Below are positions 36,410 to 47,849 of a stretch of 64,000 nucleotides of DNA, in pieces; positions within the stretch are counted from its first letter, which is position 1, and each line of letters starts with the position of its first letter. The notes beneath the pieces are model-generated. The model did not search any database. It saw only the letters and a program-made list of their open reading frames with translations, and was not told where the DNA came from. The translations under genes and the position numbers were made by a program. The DNA is from Castor canadensis (lineage: Eukaryota > Chordata > Mammalia > Rodentia > Castoridae): the NCBI RefSeq assembly GCF_047511655.1, contig NC_133398.1, forward strand, positions 52,829,638-52,893,637, written 5' to 3'.

Positions 36410-37050
36410 CATGTTTTTTGAGATGGGATCCTGCTGTGTTTCCCCAGGTTGAAAAGCAATCCAGCTGTGAAGCAATCCTCCCACCTCAGAGTCTGTGGTA
36501 CTGGCATCACAGATGTATACCACCTGCCAGGATGGAAAAATTCAGGTTTTAGCAATATGGATGCTTTTTTCTCTCTTTTTTTAGAAGTTTAAGCAAGGAT
36601 TTATTTTAGTATAATAGGTTGAAGTATAGACAAGGAGGTAGGGGGGAGAGACATTTCCTGTTCTCTGCAGCAAATAGGAACAAAGACTCCTGCTTTTTTC
36701 TTTCTTTTTTTTTTTGAGATAGGGTCTCAATATGTAGAGTAGGCTGACTTCAAACTTAGTCCTCCTGCCTTGGCCTCTTAAGTGCTGCAGTTACAGGAGC
36801 GGACTACCACACTGGCTACTTTCTTATTCTAAACATACACTTTTGTGTTTCTTCATCAGCAGAGTTAACAGTATCAACTCAATTTCTAATGAAAAGGAGA
36901 AAGATCACTTTTTACCTTCAGAAGAACACCACAAGCCCCTGCTTTATTTACTTTTGACATCACTGGAGTTTAAACTCAAAAGTCTCTCCCTTGCTGGGCA
37001 GATGCTCTCTTACTGCTTGAGCCACACCGCCAGCCACCACTTTTTGCCAT
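36410..37050 (-). repeat. SINE cluster
   Basis: Minus-strand B1-like copies lie at 36415-36530 and 36710-36825 (ttgagatagggtctcaatat). An ID-like monomer lies at 36950-37035 (ttgctgggcagatgctctct). Confidence 0.65.
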
Positions 37051-37429
37051 GAGCTATGCACGTGGGTTGTAATTTTGTCTGTGTCTTTGTGTTTGAAGTT
37101 TGGCTAGGCAAACATGCTGTTCATTTACTAGTCAATGTGTTGCAAAATGTGTGGTATTCTTGAATCTTGCAGCTCCATTGTTGCCTAAGCTAACAGAAAA
37201 TTTAGTTTAAAAGACTTCTTTTTGAGTTGGCCAATCCATTTGAGGGGAAAAACTGACAAAGTCTAACACAGTATCATCTAGCCGTGGCAGGTTAGAGAAA
37301 TTTAGCTGAATGAAGTCTGGCTTGTTGTACCCAAGTGTTCAATGATATTTCATTCTTTTGAATGCTAATATAGCATTCCAGATATTGAAGAGCTAAAAAG
37401 AAAAAACAAACAAAAAGATATTGAAGCAC

Positions 37430-37740
37430 TAATGAGCCAGGGGGCACATGCCTGTAATCCTAGCTAGGATTAAGAGGCTGAGGTTCAGAAGGTCACAGTT
37501 TGAGGCCTGCCCAGGCAAATGCTTTGTGAGACCCCCATCTCCAAAATAACCAGAGGAAAATGGACTGGAGGCATGTTTCAAACAATAGAGTGCCCGGTTT
37601 GCAAGTTCAAACTCAGTCCCACCTCAGAAAGAGAAAAATACTTAATGAAATGAAAAGAGAAAAACTGCTATGAATGTAGCTCACGTGGTAGAGCACCTGC
37701 CTGAGAAAACCCAGCCAGAACTGCCAAAAAAAAAAAAAAA
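37430..37740 (+). repeat. B1-ID dimer SINE and partial monomer
   Basis: acatgcctgtaatcctagct, gtttgaggcctgcccaggca and the right part ending about 37635 form the dimer. A partial ID-like copy with gtggtagagcacctgcctga ends in poly(A) at 37740. Confidence 0.75.
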
Positions 37741-38700
37741 GAAAGGAAAGCTAAAATTTACTTTATCCTAGGTACCCCTTTTAGTGTATCACTTGGATCA
37801 CTTGGCATATGGGAGAAGAAGGAAGAGGATAGTCATTCACACAGATCTGTAAGAAATTGGGTCTGATGCCCAGGAAAGCAGGTATGGAGGGAGGGAAAGG
37901 AAGGCTTCTTGCCAGCATGACCTACCATGGCTCTCGTGGAACCGGGCCAGATCTGACCCACCCTGAGGCCTGAATGCATGATGTCTTGAGAGATGGATGT
38001 CTTTGCTCCATAAACCAACTGACCCACCCTGAGGCCTGAATGCATGATGTCTTGAGAGATGGATGTCTTTGCTCCATAAACCAACGTATTCACTGCTTGT
38101 ACCTCGAGGTACCATACCTTCATGCTGTAGGTGTCCTCTAATACAGGATACCTTGTAAGATTTCATTATAGTCTCTTGGAAAAGTAAAGATGCTAAATAA
38201 CTCCACTGTTGAGGACCTCAGTTTCCAGGATAACCCCTAGCAGTCTACTTCATCTCAAAGATGGAGGAACTGGCAAGGTAATAGTCCTGGACTGTTAAGA
38301 GTAAGAATTCTCTCTCCAAGGCTTGAGGTCCACTTAGGCTGAAGACACATATTTTGTTATCTATTTTTCTTGCTTCCCATGATTCTCTTTTGAGATTCTA
38401 ATGCCACCCCTTCACTCCCATGGTTTCCAAGTTACTGGGATAGGCCTAGGTCACATTTTCAGGGCTTTCACTGTCCCTGGGCTGAGCTGCAGGACTGTGG
38501 AAGAGTGCCCTGAAGGAAAAGGCTGAATTGGAAAATCCTGCCCTTAATTGGCGATGAGGCGGTGAAAGACAAAACAAGACAGGTGAGAATGTTGGCTAAC
38601 ACAGTGCATCTTTAGTTAAGATGTCTACATGAAATGATAGGAAGACTGTGTGAAAGGAAATGTATGTGGAGTGGAGCAGACAGAATTGTGTGAGGTTCTT
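37740..38700. other. Unassigned DNA with a 66-bp tandem duplication
   Basis: Outside the duplication at 37953-38085 I see no gene or named repeat. Open stretches on the minus strand (37833-38166) only reflect the repeat. Confidence 0.4.
37953..38085. repeat. Perfect 66-bp tandem duplication
   Basis: The unit starting ctgacccaccctgaggcctg and ending ataaaccaa is present twice head to tail, from 37953 and from 38019, with no difference that I can see. Identity suggests a recent event or an assembly artefact. Confidence 0.92.
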
Positions 38701-38709
38701 CTCTCTCTT

Positions 38710-38855
38710 TTTTTTTGAGACATAGTCTTACTCTGTAGCCTTGGCTAACCTAGTAGTTGATATATAGCCCAGGTTGGCCTTCAACTCCTTATCCTGCAGC
38801 CACAGCATCACAAGTGCCAGGATTACAAGTGTGTATTACCATGCCTGGCTGAGAT
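38710..38855 (-). repeat. B1-like SINE
   Basis: ttttttgagacatagtctta, tatatagcccaggttggcct and gtgccaggattacaagtgtg; the middle portion appears duplicated. Confidence 0.75.
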
Positions 38856-39279
38856 TCTTCTCTCACATTTAACTTGCTTAAAATGGGCCTGCAGATAAGT
38901 GAAAAATGGGATGTAATTTGAAAAGCTTTGAGTCTCACAGAGGAGTTCAGTCTTGATATAAAATAGACTTCTAGACTTTTAGAGTGGTGATACTGATTTC
39001 ATGAAAGTATTGTTTGAGCCATATCATAATTACATTTTGAGCCAACAGTGAAAAATCTACATTCATTGGGTAGAAACACCTGGATAAGTAGGTAGCTATA
39101 TTTTTATACATAAGTAGCTGTATAAACAAAATAACTCAGTATTTGAGTTCCTAATATATAAAGCATGAGTTCTGCCCTGCAGGGAATGTAAAGAGCAGAA
39201 ACTGACTAGAGGCTTTTCTTTTCTCAACAGAGGATTGTCCATGAATATTCAATTAATACCCCAGGATAGAATGCATTTA

Positions 39280-39600
39280 GCCAGGCACTGGTGGTTCACA
39301 CCTATAATTCTAGCTACTTGAGAGGATGAGGTCAAGAGGATTAAGGTTCAAGACCAGTCTGGGCATATAGTTCATGAGGGCCCCCCTCCCCATTTCCAAA
39401 ATAACCAGAATGAAATGGATTGGAAGTGTGACTCAAACAGTATCGTGCCTGCTTTGTAAGTGTGAAGCCCCTAGTTCATATCCCAGTCCCACCACCAATA
39501 ACAAGATTTTGGAATGGGTATATAGCTTGGTGGTAGCAAACTTGCCTAGCATGTGTGTAGGCCCTGGGTTTGATGTCCAGCTCCACAGAAAGAAAAAAAG
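39280..39600 (+). repeat. B1-ID dimer SINE and ID-like monomer
   Basis: agccaggcactggtggttca, tctagctacttgagaggatg and tgcctgctttgtaagtgtga form the dimer. A second partial ID-like copy (cttgcctagcatgtgtgtag) ends in an A-rich tail near 39600. Confidence 0.75.
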
Positions 39601-41000
39601 ACCTCAAGTGAATCTAATTTACTAGGGATTAACATTGACTCGTTGAATGCTATACAATAGACTATAAGAATCATTTTAATTTTGCTGTGATCTGTGCTAA
39701 CTGGCACCCTAGCCTTAGGCCCAATCACTTTCTGAGACTTGTTAGACAGCAAAGCATTGCACTGATGTGCACAGTACCCTACCTTAGGACAAGGGGGTAT
39801 GCACCAGCCCACTCAGTTCCAAGTTGTTCAGCAAAGAGTAAAGAGAGTAGAGCAGATCTAAGATGCATCTGGTCCTCTAACAGTGAAACTACATGTTACT
39901 CATTATGGATGGTGAGAGGTTTCTGTTAACACCCAGCTCTCAGAGTCTTTGCTCCCATTTCCTGCTATGGGAACAGGAAATGCTTCCTTCTCTCTTTTCT
40001 CCCCACTGACCTCTCCTAATAAACTGTACTGTTACTTGTACTAAAAAATAAAACAAAACAAAAACCCAGCTCTCAACAAGGTTGATCTTCATGGACTATT
40101 TGGTATTATTGCCATTACCTCTGGCATGATCCTGTTTGAGCCTTATACATTCAGATTACTTTTATATAACAAGCTAAAGGCTTATGGCTTTTTTTCTGGT
40201 TCATTATCTACTCTATTTAAAAATAAGTCAATTTTCTGGATCCTGTGTCCTGTTTATCAGTACTGCATGCACACTCACCTTTAACCAACAAGTTAAATCC
40301 TCACAGATAGTGTTTCTATTCTTGTAGCTGCCTCCCCTATCCAGTGCCCAGGGCCATTGCTAGTCCAACTTTACTAAAATTAGAAAAAGGAACCACGTTT
40401 TTAGTGCCATCTTCTGGAAATTTGACATAATAAATGCATGACTCTATGAAGTCTATGATATGAAATGTGCCTGCCCCCTGCTGGTGAACAACCTGCAAAA
40501 TGTAAGCCGAGTCCATGGGAATTCTAGCATGGTGACTTGTTTTTCTTTTCTCTGTTTTATTTATTTATTTATTTATTTTGTGACTTGTTTTTCTTGAAAA
40601 GAATGTATTGCTGGCTTTCTAGCGTCATAGTATGTGCGTGATTCTGATTTTAGCCTTCATCCCTGGTAGGTATCCTCAGAAAGATAGTCCTTCCATTCCT
40701 GTATTGATGGCTTATAACTGTACTTGTTCATGTCAGTGAATCAGGGATTTAGTGCTACATTTCTAAAACCCACATGAAGTATGCACATATGAATAAAGAA
40801 AAAATAAATTTAAAAAAAGAAAAAAATAAAACCTACATGAAAATGGTCAACAAAGACCACCAAATTGTAAATTGAACTCACCATGCAAACTTGATGGCCA
40901 AGGTCTACCTCTTAGCTGCCCACCATCCCCTATTTCCTTCACAGCCCACAGCTTCATAGTAGGGTTTGGTGATAATGAACATTGGCGATAGTGTAATGGA
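39600..41000. other. Unassigned intergenic DNA, possible LTR at 39690-40045
   Basis: 39690-40045 has an LTR-like end (aataaactgtactgttactt near 40018), but clean termini are not evident. A (TTTA)n run lies at 40556-40578. No gene is seen. Confidence 0.4.
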
Positions 41001-41004
41001 AATT

Positions 41005-41245
41005 GCAGGCCAGACACCAGTGGCTCACCCCTGTAATTCTAGCTGAGATTGGAAGGATCACGGTTTGAGGACATCCTGGACAAATAGTCCGAAAGACCCC
41101 ATCTCCAAAAAATAACCAGAGCAAAATGGACTGGAAGTGTGACTCAAGCAGTAGATGGCCTGCATTGTAAGCTCAAAGCCCTGAGTTCAACCCCAGTCTC
41201 TTCCCACCTCCCCTGCTCCTACCCTCTTCCCCCCAGAAAAAAGAA
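41005..41245 (+). repeat. B1-ID dimer SINE
   Basis: cagacaccagtggctcaccc, ctgagttcaaccccagtctc and a C/A-rich end. Confidence 0.75.
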
Positions 41246-42130
41246 ATTGCACACTGAATCATTCTGGATATATAGAAGGTGAATTGTTTATAAGGACCTC
41301 AAACCATTTTGGGTAATGGAGGTACTTTTTTTGGAACCTCCAATTCTTCTAAGAACTGTATAAGAACTGTACTTTATCTCAACTAGTCCATAGGTGACTT
41401 TGGAGGAGTGTGTGTGTGTATATGTGTGTGTGTGTATGTATTGAAATTTTAGGCACTAAACAGACCAACAACTACTGTTTATTGAGCACCTTTCACAAGT
41501 GAGGCTCACGCTACCTTTATTCCTCACCTGTGACCAAATTAATTAGTTTCTTTATTGGAGAGATGAGGGAACTGAGGTTGAAAAAGACCAAGTGGCCAGG
41601 AGGGGACTTTGCTCAATGTCTTACTGATGTCAAAGTGCATACTTTTTCCATTCTAGCCCTCTAATAGGCGAAAACTGCAGCTTGCTTTTGTGTTTGGGGT
41701 CCAGAAAATCTCTCTGCTTATATCCTTTGTGTTGAAACTTTGCATTCTGTTTTATGTTTAATAAAAAATAGAGTGATAATAGATAAAACTTAATAATAAA
41801 ACATTTAAATAGATAAAAATTAATAGCTATTAAAAACATGTACTATATGCTAAAATATACATGTAATAGAAATAGAGAGAAAGCTAAGCAAGTGCATCTT
41901 TTAACCTAAAAAGGGTGAGGTTATAATAGTTGTCTTTCCTGGCTGGTGGATGTCCTAAACCAATTTGTATAAGCATTGCTGTTTTTTGTAGCTGTGAGGT
42001 TGTATATAAACTGCAACGTGAACATTCATTACAAAGACCACAAACAGGCAGATAAAGTGCCTGATAAATACGACTTTTTAAAAAAATAAAACAGAACTAT
42101 TTTTTATGTTGGTTGTACAATACACCAAAC
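41245..42130. other. Unassigned AT-rich intergenic DNA
   Basis: A (GT)n tract lies at 41409-41440. No gene is seen. Confidence 0.45.
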
Positions 42131-42134
42131 ATCA

Positions 42135-42235
42135 AGCTGGTGGAGAGGCTCAAGTGGTAAGCACGCCTGCCTAGCAAGCATAAGGCCCTAAGTTTAAACC
42201 CCAGTGCTGCCAAAAAAAAAAAAGAAAAAAAAAGT
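42135..42235 (+). repeat. ID-like monomer
   Basis: gctggtggagaggctcaagt, gcctgcctagcaagcataag and aaaccccagtgctgcc with a long poly(A) tail. Confidence 0.85.
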
Positions 42236-42239
42236 TACA

Positions 42240-42560
42240 AGTATACCAAACATCAAATTTACTATTTTAGCCATTTTAAGTGTATAATTCAGTGACATTA
42301 AATGTACTCACAATATAGTCTAGCCATCACTATTATTCATTAGTTGGAACTTTTTATATTATCCATGCAAAAATTCTGTATTCTTTTATGCTACAGAGTT
42401 AACACCTTAACTCCTTCACCCATTTCTTCCCTCTATCTGGCTTTTGAGAGATTTTTGTTGTTGTTAGTTGTTCTGCCTGTTAGGCAGCTATTTCCTCTCT
42501 TTACTATCAAGATTCCAGTCTTTAGTTCTATGCTGTCCTTTTCTCCTTCTCCTTGACTCC
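42240..42560 (-). mobile_element. Old L1M 3' end fragment
   Basis: tttagccattttaagtgtat, aattcagtgacattaaatgt and ctagccatcac are minus-strand landmarks of an old L1 3' UTR. Confidence 0.55.
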
Positions 42561-42594
42561 TCTCTCCCTCCCCCTTCTCTCTCTCTCCTCTCCT

Positions 42595-43110
42595 TCATCC
42601 TCCTTTGCGCTGGGGTAGAACCCAGGGCCTGGTGTGTGCTAAGCACATGCTCAACTACTGAGCTACACCATCATCCTTGTAGTGGCTGTTTCAACTTTTT
42701 TGGGGGGGTGGTTGTTTAATACACGGTCTTTCTATGTAGCCCAGGCTGGTCTTGAATTCATGGTCCTACTGTCTCTGCCTCCTAACTGCTGCACTTCAAC
42801 TATTAAAAGACTAATTATGCCAGGCTTCGGTGGCTCATGCCTGTAATCCTAACTACTTAGGAGGTAGAGATCAGGAGGATAGTGGTTCAAAGCCAGCCCA
42901 GACAAATGGTACGAGAGACCTTTTCATCACACGCACGAAAAAAGGGCTGGTGGACTGGCTCAAGGTAAAGGTCCTGACTTCAAGCCCCAGTACCACAAAA
43001 AAAAACAATTATGGGCTAGTGGAGTGGCTCAAGTGGTATAGTGCCTGCCTAGCAAGTGCAAGGCCCTGAGTTCAAACCCAATGTGCTAAAAACAAACCAA
43101 AAAAATAGAA
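42595..43110. repeat. SINE cluster
   Basis: ID-like minus monomer 42600-42675; B1-like minus copy 42700-42800; B1-ID plus dimer about 42820-43000; ID-like plus monomer 43012-43110. A CT-rich tract at 42540-42600 precedes them. Confidence 0.75.
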
Positions 43111-43314
43111 CTATTTATTTCATTTATTCTTAGACATTTCCCAAAAGGATTTATATTTTTTGGAAGTAAGATATACAGAAAAGTGGAATATTATTTTTAA
43201 GAGAGTAATAAATTAATAGATAGATAAACAGAAATATTTTATATCTTGCTTTTCAAAAAAACAAAATCCTTTAATATATTCTAACCCCAGCTAGTTTCTT
43301 GTAAAGAAAAGATT

Positions 43315-43675
43315 CCTAGCCAGGTGCCAGCAGCTCACATTTCTATTCCTAGCTTCTTAGGAGGCTGAGATTGGGAGGATTGCAGTTCAAGGCCAGCCTG
43401 GGCAAATAGTTCATGAAACTCCATCTTGAAAATAACCAGAGCACAATGGACTGGAGGCATGGCTCAAGTGGTACAGTACCTGTCTTACAAGCACAAAGCA
43501 TTGAGTTCAAACCCCAGGCCCACCAGAGAACAACAAAAAGAAACAACAACAACAAAAAAGAGTCTTTAGTGCTTTTATAATAAGAATAGGCTAAGGCTAG
43601 AGATTCAAGTGGTAAAACACCTGCCTACTAAGCACAAAGCTCTGAATTCAAACTCCAGTACTGACAAAAAAAAAT
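43315..43675 (+). repeat. B1-ID dimer SINE and ID-like monomer
   Basis: Dimer 43315-43555 (tagccaggtgccagcagctc, ggactggaggcatggctcaa). ID-like monomer 43585-43672 (aaaacacctgcctactaagc, then tcaaactccagtactg). Confidence 0.8.
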
Positions 43676-43819
43676 ATGTGTATAATATGAGTAGATTTCA
43701 AGAATAATACTGCAAACATCTAAAAAGCACAGTTTGGGACAAAGCAAGGTTCACCCACATGCAGTATCTAATGTCTCTAGGAGCTCAGTGTTTTAATATC
43801 TAAGATTCTTCTTTTACAG

Positions 43820-44190
43820 GTGCTTGATTTCACTGCCATAGATTTGACATCTGAGACTGATGAAATTCCAGATATTATACCTTTGGAAGAGGAGGATGGA
43901 GCAAATCGAGCTGATGGCCCTGTCCTCTCAGGGCAAAATGTTGAATAAACTGCCACGAGGAAATACTACTGTTAGGGGTCTGGGTGTATGTGGGAGTTTG
44001 AGGCCAGCCTGGGCTACACTGTGAGACCCTGCCAAAAAAAAACAAAAACAAAACCAAAAAGACTCCTTTGGTTACATTTGTATCATGTTAAACTTCATGT
44101 TTACTAATATGTTTATTACTGTGGCTTTCGGGAGTGTTAATCTATCTTTTGGCTACTTGAGTTTAATTGCAATAAAACTGATCTGAACCT
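43820..44190 (+). other. Exon-like unit with 42-codon frame and poly(A) signal, unassigned
   Basis: A splice-acceptor-like tract (ttcttcttttacag, ending 43819) precedes a 42-codon open frame in phase 0 that ends TAA at 43946-43948. The peptide is acidic (DFTAIDLTSETDEIPDIIPL, then EEEDGANRAD). A UTR-like stretch, split by a B1-like fragment at 43985-44040, leads to AATAAA at 44171-44176. This is the layout of a terminal exon on the plus strand, 9 kb after PLIN2 and 7 kb before HAUS6. I do not recognise the protein. It could be the last exon of an unannotated gene, an alternative end for PLIN2 transcripts (phase 0 would fit exons ending at 31794 or 32702) or a captured fragment. Confidence 0.4.
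43985..44040 (+). repeat. B1-like fragment
   Basis: gtttgaggccagcctgggct and actgtgagaccctgcc followed by an A-rich tail. Confidence 0.7.
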
Positions 44191-44394
44191 TTATAAGAGA
44201 TTTTGTTCTGTATCATATTATTACATAAAATTCTTCAAAGTTTAGTTGCTGAAATGAATATAGTAAAATTGGTCTGTATAATCTCAGATCAGAGTATTTT
44301 TTTTTAAACTTCATATTTGTTGTTTTGTGTCTCAGGAGACATTCTTGCTTTTTTTTGGTAACAGCATGCTTATGTCTTTAGAGATTTCTGTGGG

Positions 44395-44690
44395 GACTGG
44401 CAGAGGTGGCCCAAGTGATAGAGCACCTGCCTAGAGGTCCCAGTGGGTCTGCTGATCAAAATGTTTTGCTTTTGAGCTGAGTACTGGTGGTTTACTCTTT
44501 TAATTCTAGTGACATGGGAGGCAGAGATCAGGAAGATGGAAGTTTGAGGCTAGTCTGGGCAAATAGTTTGTGAGACCCAATCTTGAAAAGACCCAAAACA
44601 AAAAGGGGCTGGTAGAATGGCTCAAGTGGTAGAGTGTCTGCCTAGCAAGAGTGAAGACCTGAGTTCAAACACACATACTTTTTTTTTTGC
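44395..44690 (+). repeat. ID-like fragment and B1-ID dimer SINE
   Basis: Partial monomer 44395-44440 (gtgatagagcacctgcctag). Dimer 44478-44690 (gctgagtactggtggtttac, gaatggctcaagtggtagag). Confidence 0.75.
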
Positions 44691-44829
44691 TTTCCCTTTA
44701 GAGTAGGGGTGGCCATGTGAGTGAACAAAAGCAGGTCAACTAAGAAGAATCATGGCATGATGGGTAAAGTCTCAGACTGTAGGTTCTAACCTCAGTTTGC
44801 CACTTACTGTGTGACTTTAAGCAAGTTAC

Positions 44830-45050
44830 TTTTTTTTTTTTTATGTGAGACGGTTTGAACTTGAATTTGTGCTTTGCAAAGCAGGCACTCTACTGCTTGA
44901 ACAACATTTCTAGTCCATTTTGCTCTTGTCATGTTGGAGATGGGGGCCTCATGAAATTTTGCCCGGGCTGATCTTGAACCTCTATGTCCCCGATCTCAGC
45001 CTCCCAAGTAGCTAGGATTACAGGCATAAGCCACCAGCACCTGGCAACAA
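44830..45050 (-). repeat. B1-ID dimer SINE
   Basis: A T-rich start, gcaaagcaggcactctactg, then gatctcagcctcccaagtag and taagccaccagcacctggca. Confidence 0.8.
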
Positions 45051-45104
45051 GTCACTTAACTTCTTGATGCCTCAATTTTCTCATTTGTAAAATGAGAATA
45101 GTAC

Positions 45105-45448
45105 TGTGGCAGGAAGGCAGAGAGGGGGAAGAGAGATTAATGAGTGCTGCAGTGAAACAAAAAAAAAAACCAGAGTTGGGGAATGTTACCTGAAGACCAA
45201 AGAAGGGTCACCTCGATGCAGAGCTTAGAGTGGCCAATGAAATGACATGTGATTATGTATGAGACAAGCTGCACCCCCCCACACCATTTCTGTAACCTGC
45301 TCTAAATGGTAGATAAGGAAAGCCCCCTATGTTCTCAGGGCTCAGTCTTTGGACATAAGTCTGCTGAGTCTTTGCTGGCTTGCTTAATAAACTTGCTTCC
45401 TGAAAGCTTTGGTACCCTCTCAGTTTCTGTCTGAGCCCTCCTGCAACA
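45105..45448 (+). repeat. 5' LTR of the provirus
   Basis: It starts TGTGGCAGG and ends CTGCAACA, with the poly(A) signal aataaa at about 45386-45391. A pyrimidine-rich U5 ends in tttctgtctgagccctcc. The LTR at 9042-9356 (minus) is clearly related. Confidence 0.85.
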
Positions 45449-45452
45449 TTTC

Positions 45453-45470
45453 TGAGGGCCTGTCCAGGAT
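45453..45470 (+). promoter_or_regulatory. Primer-binding site, proline-tRNA type
   Basis: tgagggcctgtccaggat differs from the standard proline site (tgggggctcgtccgggat) at four positions, largely G-to-A or C/T changes. Confidence 0.65.
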
Positions 45471-46139
45471 TTGGAGGGTGGTGTTTTCACCTCCTTGTCA
45501 TCGGCTCAATGTCCCTGGCCCGTCAGGAGGGCTGACCCTGCTAGGTGCCACCAGATTACATTGATGGGGTGGGGGTCTCTCCCTAGTGAGCTGAAGAGGT
45601 GAGTTCTGGTTGCACAAAGGAACCTGAAAAGGCTCAGGAACCAACCTGGGAGCCTGCTCATAAGACTGGTAAGAACCTGGGTTCAAATTCAGGCCTGCCT
45701 CAGGGGCAGAAAGGGAATCTGATCAACTCTCAAAAGGCACCCTAGTAACTACCTTTTTTGGGGTGAAACCGTGTCTTTCAGGTTCAGGGAGCGAGGTAGA
45801 AGTACTGTGCTGTGGGAGAGTGTGTAAAAGGGTGTAGCCTGGTTATGAAGCGAGTATGGAGTTCTGATCTGTGTCTGTGGTGAACTTATATGGTCTAGGG
45901 TGAGCCCTAACAGGGCCTCCAGTCCAGGGCTTATATGGATTTACTATGGCCAAGAGATGCCTAAATCCCTGGAGGGGAGTGGCTGGAGATGGACAAAGCA
46001 AGTGGTGTTATTTGTTTTCCTCTGTGTGCCAGAGAGGAGGACCCCTTACCTCCTCTCCACAGCCCTCATTCCTTCTGTCTTTGTCTGTGTCTAGACGTCT
46101 GGCAAATGGGAGGAATGGGAGGAGGTCAGAGTAAGAACA

Positions 46140-46490
46140 CCACCCTAGAACTTTAAAAGGTGATTTAATGAAGATTACAGGGTCAAACTGACTCCTGACA
46201 AGCTTAGGACCTTCTGTGAAATAAACTGGCCTGCTTTTGGTGGAGGATGACCCTCAGAGGGGTCATTAGATAAGGTCATTGTCAATAGAGTTGTTAAAGT
46301 GGTTGTAGGGGAGCCTGAAACACCCAGATGTTTCCTTATATTGACTGCTGGCAGGATGCAGTCCTCAGTCAGCCCACGTGGCTAAAGCCCCACCTAGAGA
46401 AAGCATGTAGGGTCATGATAGCCAAGGTGGCAGCAGTTCCCAAGTACAGGGTAAAATGTAAAAAGCCAAAAAAACTCCATATTAATGGGG
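46140..46490 (+). pseudogene. Retroviral gag (matrix) remnant
   Basis: The text resembles the N-terminal gag of gamma-type elements (frame with NFKKGF-type and KLRTFCEINWPAF-type blocks), broken by stops. It passes abruptly into pol near 46500, so the rest of gag and the start of pol are deleted. Confidence 0.6.
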
Positions 46491-46494
46491 GACC

Positions 46495-47110
46495 TTGAGG
46501 AGTCCCTGCTCCCTTTACGTACCTTATGTACAGATTAGAGAATTTCTAGGAACATCAGGTTTCTGCCAGATCTGGATCCCCAATTACTCTCTCTTGGCAA
46601 AACCCCTTTATGAAGCCACAAAGGGTGGGTTGGGGGGAGTGGGAATCCATGGTATGGGGAGAAAAAAAAAGCCTGTAAAAAAAATTAAGAGGGCACTCAC
46701 AAACACCCCTGCTCTGGGCCTGCCAGATATGATAAAGCCCTTCTTCCTATATGTACATGAGAGACTGGGAGCTGTAGGAGTCTTGACTCAGCTGCTAGGT
46801 TCCTAGCACAGCCCAGTGGCCTACTTATCAAAGTAACTTGATGCGGTTTCCCCAGGCTGGCCACCCTGTCTAAGTGCCCTGGCAGCTACTGCCATCTTGG
46901 TGGCTAAAGCAGAAAAACTTACTTTGGGACAAGAACTCACAGTCTGAGTTCCCCACTCTGTTTTGACTCTCATGGAATATAAAGAAAATTATTGGTTAAC
47001 AAACTCCCAAATGGTCAAATATCAAAGCATGTTATGTAAAAACCTACATGTCCAGCTAGAGGTTGTTAAGACCCTAAACGCAGCCACTCTGTTACGGGGA
47101 GACAACAGCT
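46495..47110 (+). pseudogene. Retroviral pol remnant (RT connection, RNase H)
   Basis: An open stretch to 46806 contains REFLGTSGFCQIWIPNYSLL and AKPLYEATK, the connection region before RNase H. Frame-shifted RNase H-like text follows to about 47110. Confidence 0.75.
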
Positions 47111-47374
47111 GTTCAGGGAAATTGAAAAGCTGACAGGATAGCCAAGAAAGCAGCCCTCAAAGGAGGACAAACCTTGGCCTCATTGGCAGATGCCTTGTTC
47201 CCATGTCCTTTATCTGGATGGGATCCATGGCATACTTCACAAGAATAGGCTTGGTTTGAGACTGAAGAAGAAAATTTTCTACAGGACAGATGCTGGAAGT
47301 TTTCTGATGGCTGCATTGCCATATCTGAGTCACTGGCTCCCACATTTGTCAAGGAGTTCCATGAAGGAACCCAC

Positions 47375-47690
47375 TCAGGACAAATAGCTCTTGAGACTAC
47401 CTTGGCCCAGAATTTTTATGTCCCCAAGCTCTCCAGCATAAGTAAGACTGTATGTGAAAGGCACAGTCTATGTGCCAGAAACAATTCCTGATACTTCCTG
47501 GTGTTTGTCTACACCTTCTCAGGATGGATAAAAGCCTTCTCGACTTGGACTGAGAAAACCCAAAAAATGGCCATGTGCCTGTTAAAGAAAATCATCCCTT
47601 GATTCAAAATACCTGTGTCTATTGGGTCAGACAATGGGCTGGCCTTTGTGACTGGGGTGGTACTGTTGATGGCTAAAAGATCAGAAATAA
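47375..47690 (+). pseudogene. Retroviral integrase core remnant
   Basis: Frames read VFVYTFSGWIKAFSTWTEKT and PVSIGSDNGLAFV, which match the region around the second catalytic Asp of the DDE core. A stop lies between them. The final Glu region and the C-terminal domain are deleted. Confidence 0.75.
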
Positions 47691-47707
47691 CCTAAAAGCT
47701 ACACACG

Positions 47708-47750
47708 GCTTTGGTGCCCTCTCAGTCTCTGTCTGAGCCTTTCTGCAACA
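47708..47750 (+). repeat. 3' LTR stub
   Basis: 43 bp match the last 43 bp of the 5' LTR (45406-45448) with a few differences and end in CTGCAACA at the GTAC duplication. The deletion joins integrase directly to U5. Confidence 0.8.
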
Positions 47751-47849
47751 GTACTAGTTTTGTGACAAAGATTAAGTAATTAACATTTGTGAAAGCTTAG
47801 AGCAATGCTCTTAACAAAGCAGTATTAAATAAGTATTAGTTAAATAGAT

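Larger units (their letters stand above)
45105..47750 (+). mobile_element. Internally deleted class I provirus
   Basis: A 5' LTR is followed by a proline-tRNA-like primer site, leader, gag matrix remnant, reverse transcriptase connection/RNase H remnant, integrase core remnant and a 43-bp stub of the 3' LTR. The same 4-bp sequence GTAC flanks both ends (45101-45104 and 47751-47754), the size expected for gammaretrovirus-like insertion. Most of gag, protease, the reverse transcriptase core, env and nearly all of the 3' LTR are deleted. Many stops disable the rest. Confidence 0.82.

Noticed and set aside
37833-38166. Overlapping minus-strand open stretches of about 100 codons
   Set aside because: They exist because the perfect 66-bp duplication is a multiple of three; no start context, exon signals or homology.
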